Shown here piece by piece: positions 13,370 through 20,229 of a stretch of 20,229 nt of DNA. The number at the start of each line of letters is the position of its first letter. Position 1 is the stretch's first letter. Source of the stretch: Collinsella sp. (GTDB lineage: Bacteria > Actinomycetota > Coriobacteriia > Coriobacteriales > Coriobacteriaceae). The position numbers were made by a program, and so were the translations under genes. The notes under the pieces are model-generated. The model did no database searches. It was not told the origin of the DNA and saw only the letters and a list, made by a program, of their open reading frames with translations. The stretch spans positions 1 to 20,229 of the forward strand of contig DXZQ01000033.1 in NCBI GenBank assembly GCA_019419585.1, in the 5' to 3' direction.

Positions 13370-13410
13370 GCGCGGCAGAATCACCGCAGCCGCGTTGAGC
13401 GGCAGCCCCG

Positions 13411-14079
13411 CTACTCGCCCAGCACCAGCGCCGCGAGCTCTGCCTGGGTGTCCACCACGTAGTCGGCGCCGGCGGCCTCCAGCTCTGCGCGCCCGCGGAA
13501 ACCCCAGGTAACGCCCGCGCTCTTAAGGCCGACGTTGTGGCCGGTCAGAACATCGACATTGGAATCGCCCACATAGAGCGTGGTCGCCGGATTGGCGCCC
13601 AGCGCTTCCATCACATGCAGCGTCACGGGAGCCTCGGGCTTGGGCGGAAACGCATCGACACGGCCCTGCACCAGCGCAAAGCGCTCGGACCCAAAGTATT
13701 TCTCGATAAGCGGAGCTGCTGAGACGTGGTCCTTGTTGGTGAGCACGGCAAGCTGCACGCCCGCGGCGCGCAGACGGTCGAGCATCTCAATCGTGCCGGT
13801 GTAGGGTGAGGTGTGGTCCTCCTTGTGCTCGCCGTAATAGGCCCTAAACTCGGCAAGCGTCTGCTCAAACATACGGCCGTCGCCCGCGTACTCGGCGGGC
13901 ATAAAGCGCTCGACCAGCTTAAGCATGCCGTTTCCCACCTTGTAGCGGTACTCGTCCACGGCAAACGTGGGCCAGCCGTGCATCTCGCAGGTGTGGTTGC
14001 CGGCGGCCGCCAGGTCTTCGAGCGTGTTGAGGATGGTGCCGTCTAAATCAAAAATCACATGGGAAAAAGCTGCTGCCAT
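13411..14079 (-). CDS. HAD family hydrolase, phosphoglycolate phosphatase-like, 222 aa
   Basis: This cytoplasmic phosphatase belongs to the Gph/PGP-like branch of the HAD superfamily. Motif I is FDLDGT (Asp11 nucleophile, Asp13). Motif II is VLTNKD. Motif III is the lysine in FPPKPEAP. Motif IV is YVGDSNVD. A helical cap domain lies at about 18-85. Length and motifs fit phosphoglycolate phosphatase, but many such proteins act on other sugar phosphates. I chose ATG 14079, preceded by GGGAG 6 nt upstream; an ATG 6 codons earlier lacks a good site. It is 123 bp downstream of hypE on the same strand and may be read from the hyp transcript, though no role in hydrogenase maturation is implied. Its 3' side faces the repeat cluster. 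Confidence 0.88.
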   Translation of the reverse strand: MAAAFSHVIFDLDGTILNTLEDLAAAGNHTCEMHGWPTFAVDEYRYKVGNGMLKLVERFMPAEYAGDGRMFEQTLAEFRAYYGEHKEDHTSPYTGTIEMLDRLRAAGVQLAVLTNKDHVSAAPLIEKYFGSERFALVQGRVDAFPPKPEAPVTLHVMEALGANPATTLYVGDSNVDVLTGHNVGLKSAGVTWGFRGRAELEAAGADYVVDTQAELAALVLGE

Positions 14080-14202
14080 GAAAGCTCCCGTCATTGGGTT
14101 TAAAACGCACCCCATAATACTGGGCTTCCGCGTCGGGCGTGCTCGGAATCTGAACATCTCCAGGGATATCAAGCCACATCGCGCCAGCCGTGCAATTCCG
14201 CC

Positions 14203-15237
14203 CTAGCAAATTCTCGGCAGCTGCTCTCCCACGAGCATGTCGAGGATGCGGGTCGATCCCCAGCCGGTGCGTACGCGCACGGCGGGGCGGGCGTCCTCGG
14301 CAAGCGGCAGCACGCGACCGATGATGGCGGCGCTCTCGCCGTAGCGGGCGGCGCGCATGGCCGCCAGCGCGGCATCGGCCTGCTCGGCCGGCACCACGGC
14401 GACCATCTTGCCCTCGTTTGCCACCTGCAGCACATCGTAGCCGAGCATCTCACATGCCGCCTGCACGTCGGGACGCACGGGCACGGCATCCTCGTCGACC
14501 TCCATGGCAACGCCGCTGGCCTGGGCAAACTCATTGAGCGTGGACGCCAGGCCGCCGCGCGTGGGGTCGCGGAAGCAGCGTGTTTCGGGTGCTGCGGCAA
14601 GCACATCGGCAATCAGGTGGTTGAGCGGCGCGGCATCGCTTTCGATGGTGCTCGAAAACGCCAAGCCCTCGCGTTGGCTCATGATGGCGATACCGTGGTC
14701 GCCCAGCGTACCCGATACCAGAATGACATCGCCGGGCTGGCAGTTGGCGCCGCTGAGCGCTACGCCCACGGGCACTTCGCCCACGCCGGCGGTATTGATG
14801 TAGACGCCGTCGGCCCCGCCGCGCTCGACCACTTTGGTGTCGCCGGTGATGATCGCCACGCCCGCCTCGTGCGCCGTCTCGGCCATCGTTTGCACAATCT
14901 GGCGGAGCTTATCCATGGGATAGCCCTCTTCGAGGATAAAGCCGCACGATAGGTAGCGTACGTTGGCGCCCGAGGTCGCGACGTCGTTGACGGTTCCGCA
15001 TACAGCGAGGCGGCCGATGTTGCCCCCGGGGAAGAACTGCGGCGAGACTACAAAGCTGTCGGTCGACATGGCGATGCGCCCGCTCGTGGGCAGCGCGGCG
15101 ACGCCGGCATCGTTGCCCTCGAGCAGCTCGGGCGACCCAAAGGCATCCAAAAAGACCTCATCGATGATGCGTTTCATCATCTGACCGCCAGAGCCGTGGC
15201 CCAACAGGACAGTGCTATCGGTGGCAGTACGGGACAT
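14203..15237 (-). CDS. hypE: HypE, hydrogenase maturation carbamoyl-dehydratase, 344 aa
   Basis: HypE converts the carbamoyl group received from HypF on its C-terminal cysteine into a thiocyanate, using ATP, and hands the cyanide to the HypC-HypD iron. The sequence has the PurM/ThiL-like fold start LLGHGSGGQMM (11-21). The invariant C-terminal PRIC ends the protein, with Cys344 as the carrier cysteine. Length is typical. It starts at ATG 15237 with GGAG about 8 nt upstream. It lies 84 bp after hypD in the same direction, with a small hairpin in the gap (15294-15315), so co-transcription with hypC and hypD is likely. Confidence 0.96.
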   Translation of the reverse strand: MSRTATDSTVLLGHGSGGQMMKRIIDEVFLDAFGSPELLEGNDAGVAALPTSGRIAMSTDSFVVSPQFFPGGNIGRLAVCGTVNDVATSGANVRYLSCGFILEEGYPMDKLRQIVQTMAETAHEAGVAIITGDTKVVERGGADGVYINTAGVGEVPVGVALSGANCQPGDVILVSGTLGDHGIAIMSQREGLAFSSTIESDAAPLNHLIADVLAAAPETRCFRDPTRGGLASTLNEFAQASGVAMEVDEDAVPVRPDVQAACEMLGYDVLQVANEGKMVAVVPAEQADAALAAMRAARYGESAAIIGRVLPLAEDARPAVRVRTGWGSTRILDMLVGEQLPRIC

Positions 15238-15321
15238 ATCGAAAACTCCAATCGAGGACGGAATTATATGGGTGAGGTGCAGCGTCGACCGGCCCGCCGT
15301 TCGTTAGAGCGGCGGAACCCA

Positions 15322-16434
15322 TTAGCCTCGGTAGCGGAAATATGCTGCACAGCTGCCCTCGGAACTCACCATGCAGGGGCCGATGGGATGCTCGGGTGTA
15401 CAAGCTTGGCCGAACAGAGGGCAGTCGCTCGGCGTAATGGCCCCGCGCAGCACGTCGCCGCAGCGGCACCCACGCGGCTCGACCGTCGTCTCAACGGGCA
15501 CGTCAAAGCGAGTGCGGGCATCAAAGCGCGAGAACTCGGGGCGGATGGAAAGGCCCGAGTTGGCAATCGGCCCCAGCCCGCGCCATGTGGTGTCGCACGG
15601 CTCAAACACCTGCTCGACCAGCTGGCGCGCCACGGGGTTGCCGTTCGCATTGACACCGCGGCGGTAGGCGTTGTCGATCGCCGGCCTGCTCTCGACAACC
15701 ATCTGGACCAGCATGCAGATGCCCTGCAGGATATCGACCGGCTCAAATCCCGTGACCACGCCCGGGGTATTGAACTCGTCGACCAAAAAGCTAAAGGGCG
15801 CCAGGCCCGTGATGGTGGCGACGTGCCCCGGCAGGATAAAGCCGTCGATAGTGGTCTCGGGATCGTTGGCGATGGCGCGCAGCGCCGGCGGCGTGGTCTT
15901 GTGGGCGCAATAGACCGAAAAGTTCAAAAGTCCGCGCGCGTCTGCCTCCAAAATGGCGCCGGCGATGGTGGGCGTTGTGGTCTCAAAACCCACGCCCATA
16001 AAGATGACCGGGCGGTCGGGGTTCTGTTCGGCGATATCGAGTGCATCGAGCGGGGAGTACACAATGCGAATATCGCGCCCCGCCGCCTTTTGCGCGGCGA
16101 GCGAGGTAGACGACCCGGGCACGCGCATCATGTCGCCAAAGGTGGTGATGATGGCGCCGTCCATCTTGGCGAGCGCGATTGCATGGTCGATATCGCGGTT
16201 GGCGGTAACACAGACGGGGCAACCCGGACCGCTCAGCAGTTTGAGCCCGGCAGGCATAATGGAGCGAAAGCCATAGCGACCGATGCTCACGGTGTGCGTG
16301 CCGCAGACTTCCATAAGGTTGATGGCGCGGTCGCCGACAAGCTCATGAATACGATCGATGAGCTCGCGAGCCAGCTTGGGGTCGCGAAATGCCGAAAAGT
16401 CGATACCGGAGCGCGCCGGCTGTCCGGCCGCCAC
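15322..16434 (-). CDS. hypD: HypD, hydrogenase maturation iron-sulfur protein, 370 aa
   Basis: HypD, with HypC, forms the scaffold on which the Fe(CN)2CO unit of [NiFe] hydrogenase is built. Conserved cysteine motifs are present: MEVCGTHTVS (Cys44) and LSGPGCPVCVT (Cys72, Cys75). TTFGDMMRVPGS, ILPGHVATITG and the C-terminal cysteine set for the 4Fe-4S cluster (CRCGDVLRG...CPLFGQAC...GPCMVSSEGSCAAY) are also there. It starts with GTG at 16434. That G is also the last base of the hypC stop codon (TAGTG), a one-base overlap that implies translational coupling. Nothing essential is missing. Confidence 0.97.
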   Translation of the reverse strand: MAAGQPARSGIDFSAFRDPKLARELIDRIHELVGDRAINLMEVCGTHTVSIGRYGFRSIMPAGLKLLSGPGCPVCVTANRDIDHAIALAKMDGAIITTFGDMMRVPGSSTSLAAQKAAGRDIRIVYSPLDALDIAEQNPDRPVIFMGVGFETTTPTIAGAILEADARGLLNFSVYCAHKTTPPALRAIANDPETTIDGFILPGHVATITGLAPFSFLVDEFNTPGVVTGFEPVDILQGICMLVQMVVESRPAIDNAYRRGVNANGNPVARQLVEQVFEPCDTTWRGLGPIANSGLSIRPEFSRFDARTRFDVPVETTVEPRGCRCGDVLRGAITPSDCPLFGQACTPEHPIGPCMVSSEGSCAAYFRYRG

Positions 16435-16694
16435 TAGTATGCCTCGGCCGGATTGCTGGCCAGTTGGTCTTCTTCGGCCAGTTCGGTCATGGCATTAACG
16501 AGCTCGAGCGTTTCTTGCGCTTCCTGCTCGTCGACGATTTGGATGCCAAAGCCGGCGTGTACGAGAATATAGTCGCCTACCTGCGCCGTCGGCACGAGAC
16601 GCAGCGAAACGGGGCGCTCGATGCCCATCATGTCGACGGTCGCCTTAAGGTCGTCGTCGCGTTTGACCACTTTACCGGGAACGGCAAGGCACAT
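16434..16694 (-). CDS. hypC: HypC, hydrogenase maturation chaperone, 86 aa
   Basis: This small chaperone binds HypD and the hydrogenase large-subunit precursor and carries the iron-cyanide unit. It has the family N-terminus MCLAVPGKV, where Cys2 is the essential ligand, and the later VGDYILVHAGFGIQIVD with His46. The last 20 or so acidic residues are the usual variable tail. It starts at ATG 16694 with AGGGG 5 nt upstream. It overlaps hypD by one base. The 131-bp gap to hypF upstream holds two short palindromes (16726-16735 and 16741-16754) and no gene, so hypC may have its own promoter or be read through from hypF. Confidence 0.96.
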   Translation of the reverse strand: MCLAVPGKVVKRDDDLKATVDMMGIERPVSLRLVPTAQVGDYILVHAGFGIQIVDEQEAQETLELVNAMTELAEEDQLASNPAEAY

Positions 16695-16825
16695 AATGTT
16701 CCCCTTTTATACGTTTTGCGCTGGATAGGCGCCTAATTACCCATCAGTTGATGGTAGCGCTCGCGGGAGTCACGAGCAAACGCGTTACACCTGTGAGACG
16801 GCGGCGCGCAGGCTGGCAAAACAGC

Positions 16826-19294
16826 CTATCGCGATGCCGTCTGCGCGAGGCGAGCGCGAGCGATGGCGGCCTGACCGTAGGCGATGCAGCCGTCGTTGAC
16901 GGGCACGGCGTGGGAGACCAAGACGGCAAGACTGGCGTCTTTGAGTTCGTGGGTAAGGAGCCGAAGCAAAAGTCGGTTCATGAACACGCCGCCCGAGAGC
17001 ACGACGGTGTCGAGGCCTTCACGGGCGCAGATCTCGTTTGCGATGTGGGCCGACGCGCGTGCGATGGTGACATGGAAGTCGAGCGCGAGCTTGCCGGCGG
17101 GCACGCCGGTCCTGATTCCCTCCAAAAGCGCCTCAAAAAGCGGTCTGGAGTTCAGAACATGGCAGTCGTCCGGACGGGATGATTCGGTTACGGAAAAGCT
17201 GGCCATATTGCCGGTGGGGCGGGCACTTTCACTGCTGAACGCGCGCCAGGCGGCGGCTTCGAGTTCTATGGCGGGTTCGCCCTCGTAGGTTGCCTTGTCG
17301 CAGATGCCCAGAATTGCTGCCGCGGCATCAAAGAGACGTCCCATGCTGCTGGTACGCGGGCTGTTGATGCCGCGCTCGATCATGGTGGCTGTCACGCTAC
17401 GCGTTTGCTCGTCGAGGCTGTCCAAAAGCCGAGCGGCGCCTGGGTGCTCGAGCAGGCCGAGTTCGCTGAGCAGGGCAAAGGCGTTGCGTCGAGCGTTGCG
17501 TACGGAGGCCGCCCCGCCGGGGAGCGCCCAGGTGAGCAAATGCGCGGCGCGCTCAAAGCCGTCAAGGCTGGCAACAAGAAACTCGCCGCCCCAAATGGTC
17601 CCATCGGTGCCGGCGCCGGTGCCGTCAAAGGCGATGCCAAGGACACGCGCGTCGGTTGTAAGCTGGCCCGCGGCGATGGCCTCGGCCATTACGCTCGCGA
17701 TATGCGCATGATGGTGCTGCACCTCGACGAGCGGCAGATTGTGCTCCCGTGCCTGCTCGCGCGCCCACTGGCTCGATAGATAGCTGGGGTGCAAATCGCA
17801 GGCCAAGGCGGCGGGCGCCAAGTCAAAGAGATCTTCCAAGCGCGTGCGCGCGGCGTTCCAGGCATCGAAGGTCTCGCCGTTTTCAACATCGCCGATATGC
17901 TGCGACACAAAACAGGTTGCCTCGCCGTTCGTCCCTTCACGCGTGAGCGCAATCGTGGCCTTTTGTTGTGGCCCGCAGGCGAGCACGCAGGACGGAGCGC
18001 CGTCGAGCGCCGGCAACGGCAGCGGCTGGGGTGCATATCCGCGAGCGCGGCGCACGGGCATAACGGCGCCGTCGACCACGCGCACCACGGAGTCGTCGTA
18101 GCGCGAGAGAATCGCGCGGTCGTTGCCGAGCAGCGCGTCGGCAATGCCGGTGGCAACGAGGCGCTCCCAGGCAAGATCGTCATCGGTCTCGATGGGCTCT
18201 TCGCTCAGGTTTCCGCTGGTCATGACGAGCGCGTGCTTACCGCGGGCTTCTGCCGCGGCAAGCAACAGATGCTGAAGCGGGGTGTAGGGGAGCATAACAC
18301 CGAGCTCTGGAAGGTCGTGCGCGACGGACGGCGCGAGCGCGAGGGCGTCGGGGGAGCCGCCGCTCTCGCAAGCAGCACGTCGGCGCAGCAGCACAATGGG
18401 GCGAATGCTGCCGGTCAGCAAGCCGCGTGCAACGTCGTTGACATGGCACAGGCGTTCAGCGTCGGCAAGGTCGCGTACCATAACGGCAAGCGGTTTGTTG
18501 CTGCGGCGTTTGCGGCGGCGAAGCTCGGCTACCGCCTGCTCGTTGGAAGCGTCGCATGCCAAGTGAAATCCGCCCAGACCCTTGATGGCGACGATACCGC
18601 CACCGGCCAGCAGCTCAACACAGCGGTCGATAATGGCGTCGCTGGTCTCGCGCGTGGTGCCGACGGCCGGCAACGCGGCGGCTTCGCCCGGCTCACCGCC
18701 CACGCTCGCTTCGCGCCACGTGATATGCGGCCCGCAATCAAAGCAGGCATCGGGCTGCGCGTGAAAACGCCGGTCGAGTGGGTCGGCATACTCCGCGGCA
18801 CACTCAGGACACATGGGAAAACAATTCATCGACGTGGCCGCTCGGTCATAAGGCAGCGACCGGATGATGGTAAAGCGCGGTCCGCAGTTGGTACAGTTGA
18901 TAAAAGGGTAGTGATAGCGCCGATCGGCGGGGTCGAACAACTCGCGCAGACAATCATCGCAGGTGGCGATATCGGGTGAGACGAGCGTCGTGTGCGCGGT
19001 CTGGTCCTGCGATGCTACGATGCGAAAACCCTGTTCATTGGCGGTATCCCAACCGTGGGCTGCCAGGTCCACAACCTCGACATACTCTACGCGGGCTGCC
19101 GCAGGCGCATGCGCAGAAAGCGCGGCAACAAAAGCATCGAGCGCATCGGCCGGAGCGTGCGCCTCGATATGCACGCCGTCGCCCGCGTTGAGCACCCATC
19201 CGCAAATGCCATGCGCCATGGCCTCGCGATACACAAACGGCCGCATGCCAACGCCCTGCACAATGCCCGTCACATGAATATGCACATGTCGCAT
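16826..19294 (-). CDS. hypF: HypF, carbamoyltransferase for hydrogenase maturation, 822 aa
   Basis: HypF uses carbamoyl phosphate and ATP to carbamoylate the HypE cysteine, the source of the cyanide ligands. All domains are present in order. Acylphosphatase: GIVQGVGMRPFVY (10-22). Two zinc fingers: Cys112/115/134/137 and Cys162/165/184/187. YrdC-like adenylation domain: GGGIVAIKGLGGFHLACDA (231-249) and MTSGNLSEEPI (358-368). Kae1-like domain: CDLHPSYLSS (499-508) and the metal-binding QHHHAHIASVMAE (526-538). It is longer than E. coli HypF (about 750 aa), mostly in linkers. I chose ATG 19294 because GAGGGG lies 6 nt upstream. It follows nikR by 42 bp with no terminator, so they are likely co-transcribed. 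Confidence 0.96.
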   Translation of the reverse strand: MRHVHIHVTGIVQGVGMRPFVYREAMAHGICGWVLNAGDGVHIEAHAPADALDAFVAALSAHAPAAARVEYVEVVDLAAHGWDTANEQGFRIVASQDQTAHTTLVSPDIATCDDCLRELFDPADRRYHYPFINCTNCGPRFTIIRSLPYDRAATSMNCFPMCPECAAEYADPLDRRFHAQPDACFDCGPHITWREASVGGEPGEAAALPAVGTTRETSDAIIDRCVELLAGGGIVAIKGLGGFHLACDASNEQAVAELRRRKRRSNKPLAVMVRDLADAERLCHVNDVARGLLTGSIRPIVLLRRRAACESGGSPDALALAPSVAHDLPELGVMLPYTPLQHLLLAAAEARGKHALVMTSGNLSEEPIETDDDLAWERLVATGIADALLGNDRAILSRYDDSVVRVVDGAVMPVRRARGYAPQPLPLPALDGAPSCVLACGPQQKATIALTREGTNGEATCFVSQHIGDVENGETFDAWNAARTRLEDLFDLAPAALACDLHPSYLSSQWAREQAREHNLPLVEVQHHHAHIASVMAEAIAAGQLTTDARVLGIAFDGTGAGTDGTIWGGEFLVASLDGFERAAHLLTWALPGGAASVRNARRNAFALLSELGLLEHPGAARLLDSLDEQTRSVTATMIERGINSPRTSSMGRLFDAAAAILGICDKATYEGEPAIELEAAAWRAFSSESARPTGNMASFSVTESSRPDDCHVLNSRPLFEALLEGIRTGVPAGKLALDFHVTIARASAHIANEICAREGLDTVVLSGGVFMNRLLLRLLTHELKDASLAVLVSHAVPVNDGCIAYGQAAIARARLAQTASR

Positions 19295-19336
19295 GCGACA
19301 CCCCTCATCAAAACCGACCAAATAGGGACAGGTGCG

Positions 19337-19849
19337 CTACAGCCCCAGGCTCTGCTTGGTGGCGGCGCACGTGAGCTCGCCGTGCTTAACGCCGCGCAGG
19401 CCCAGCAGGCGGTCGGCTAGTTCGTAGACGCGCTCGCCGCGACCCTTGAGCGCCAGAATCTCCAAGCAGTTGTGGTGATCCAGATGCACGTGCATGGTCG
19501 ATACGATCTCGTCGGTGTAGTCGTGCTGCACTTCGTCCAGACGGCGCGTCAGGTCGCCGGTATGGTGGTCGTAGATCATGGTGAGCGACCCGATAACATG
19601 CTCATCGGGCGTGCGCATCTGCTCCTTGGCGATCGAGGCGCGAATCAGGTCGCGCACGGCCTCGGAGCGGTTGGCCACGTCGCCGCGGCGCGCGATCTGT
19701 TCGTCAAAACGGCGCAGCAGGTCGTCCGGTGCGGTAACCGAAAAGCGGACCAGCTCGGAGCCGGAGCCACTACAGTGGCAGCCTGCGTCACCGTCCGCCC
19801 CGTGCGGATGCTCGTGCTCGTACCCGCAGCCGTGCTCGTGTTCGGCCAC
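19337..19849 (-). CDS. nikR: NikR nickel-responsive regulator with His/Cys-rich N-terminal extension, 170 aa
   Basis: NikR represses nickel uptake genes when nickel is plentiful. The ribbon-helix-helix domain spans about 32-75 (LVRFSVTAPDDLLRRFDEQIARRG, NRSEAVRDLIR). The C-terminal ACT-like nickel domain keeps all four high-affinity ligands: His109, His120, His122 and Cys128, spaced like His76/87/89/Cys95 of E. coli NikR. Before the DNA-binding domain is an extra stretch of about 30 residues with His4, 6, 12, 14, 16 and 25 and Cys8, 24 and 26. The E. coli protein has no such extension. It starts with GTG at 19849, one base after the stop of the 82-aa gene, so translation is probably coupled. 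Being next to hypF fits control of nickel for hydrogenase. Confidence 0.94.
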   Translation of the reverse strand: MAEHEHGCGYEHEHPHGADGDAGCHCSGSGSELVRFSVTAPDDLLRRFDEQIARRGDVANRSEAVRDLIRASIAKEQMRTPDEHVIGSLTMIYDHHTGDLTRRLDEVQHDYTDEIVSTMHVHLDHHNCLEILALKGRGERVYELADRLLGLRGVKHGELTCAATKQSLGL

Positions 19850-19850
19850 G

Positions 19851-20099
19851 TTACACCAGCTTCACGGAGCCGACGGAGTTGTGGTCGGCCTCGATGGCCT
19901 CTTCGTAGCCCTCGAGTGCGTCGTGGGCCTCGTGCAGCGCGGCCATGGCTGCCTCGAGCTTGGCGCCGATGCGCTCCATGTCAAAATTCTCGGTCGCATG
20001 CAGCAACTGATGGCTCCACTCGTGAGCGAGCTCGATGGTGTCGTCGACCTGCTTGACGCTCATGGCAAGCTGGCTCATGTTCATTCCAACATCATGCAT
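19851..20099 (-). CDS. small protein of unknown function upstream of nikR, 82 aa
   Basis: I do not recognise this protein. It is almost wholly helical with no membrane segment. A first helix region (7-36) contains HEWSHQLLH, a second (42-70) contains LEAAMAALHEAHDALEGYEEAIEAD, and there is a short tail SVGSVKLV. It has seven histidines (2, 26, 30, 34, 56, 59, 73), several spaced i, i+4 on a helix, which could bind metal. It starts MHDVG but lacks the zinc cysteines of HypA, so it is not HypA. Start ATG 20099 has a strong AAGGAG 7 nt upstream. Its stop is one base from the nikR start. A role in nickel handling is plausible only from position. Confidence 0.75.
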   Translation of the reverse strand: MHDVGMNMSQLAMSVKQVDDTIELAHEWSHQLLHATENFDMERIGAKLEAAMAALHEAHDALEGYEEAIEADHNSVGSVKLV

Positions 20100-20156
20100 G
20101 GGAAATCTCCTTGTGTGGACGGTAATCCAGTGGTTCAGATTTTACTACGCCCGCTC

Positions 20157-20216
20157 TGCACGCCGCTGCATAAGAAAAGGCTCTGTTAGACCAAGTTTGA
20201 CATAAAAACGATGTCA
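20157..20216 (-). promoter_or_regulatory. control region of the 82-aa/nikR/hypF unit with TGACAT-N7-ATGTCA palindrome
   Basis: A 19-bp palindrome TGACAT-N7-ATGTCA lies at 20198-20216. On the minus strand it is followed by a weak promoter-like pair, TTGGTC and TATGCA, spaced by 16 bp. The palindrome is about 100 bp before the start of the 82-aa gene. It does not match the enteric NikR box (GTATGA-N16-TCATAC). The binding protein is unknown. Confidence 0.4.
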
Positions 20217-20229
20217 CCGCGAGGCGGTA

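Larger units (their letters stand above)
12935..13410. other. 476-bp gene-free stretch filled with repeats
   Basis: No open frame here shows recognisable protein content or a good start. The stretch lies between the convergent lipoprotein and HAD phosphatase genes. It holds three separate repeat structures, listed individually: nested hairpins (12938-13079), a pair of TTGGGGAC direct repeats (13132-13176) and an alternating palindrome cluster (13227-13369). A last small hairpin, GCCGC-GTTGA-GCGGC, lies at 13389-13403. Confidence 0.7.

Noticed and set aside
15196..16437. Long plus-strand open frame (413 codons) opposite hypD/hypE
   Set aside because: It is antisense to two clear hyp genes and has no domain content. 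Long antisense frames are expected in GC-rich coding DNA.
19851..20099. 82-aa gene considered as hypA because it starts MHD and lies in a hyp block
   Set aside because: It has no CxxC zinc motifs and the sequence does not otherwise resemble HypA.

Overview
The window is GC-rich, densely packed bacterial DNA. It carries PTS sugar uptake, glycoside hydrolases and [NiFe]-hydrogenase maturation genes. Codon use, gene style and the intergenic repeat types suggest a gut anaerobe of the Coriobacteriia (Actinomycetota), most like Collinsella. That assignment is from memory of the group, not from a search.

Region 1 (about 1-12,200) is a sugar-glycoside utilisation neighbourhood. An alpha/beta hydrolase (minus) and a Glc-family PTS EIIBC transporter (plus) diverge from a 482-bp control region full of GTAAAC palindromes. 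Then come an apiosidase-like DUF4038 hydrolase (plus), an RpiR-type phosphosugar-sensing regulator (minus), and a large GH106-like hydrolase (minus) divergent from an AraC-type regulator (plus). A GH1 6-phospho-beta-glucosidase and a free-standing EIIA(Glc) protein, both plus strand, close the region. EIIBC lacks its own IIA domain, so the EIIA at 11605 is the obvious candidate partner. None of the four hydrolases shows a signal peptide. The simplest model is import of small beta-glucosides with phosphorylation, followed by cytoplasmic trimming of other sugars or acyl groups.

Region 2 (about 12,200-14,100) holds a small lipoprotein of unknown role, a 476-bp gene-free stretch with nested hairpins, direct repeats and an alternating palindrome cluster, and a HAD-family phosphatase (minus).

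Region 3 (about 14,200-20,229) is a minus-strand nickel/hydrogenase block. In transcription order it has an 82-aa unknown protein, nikR with an unusual His/Cys-rich N-terminus, hypF, hypC, hypD and hypE. HypC, D, E and F build and insert the Fe(CN)2CO group of [NiFe] hydrogenase. NikR controls nickel supply. hypA, hypB and the hydrogenase structural genes are not in the window.

There are no rRNA or tRNA genes, CRISPR arrays, transposases or phage genes. The most notable items are the NikR extension with its 82-aa partner gene, the GTAAAC operator array, and the set of long perfect inverted repeats in the intergenic spaces.
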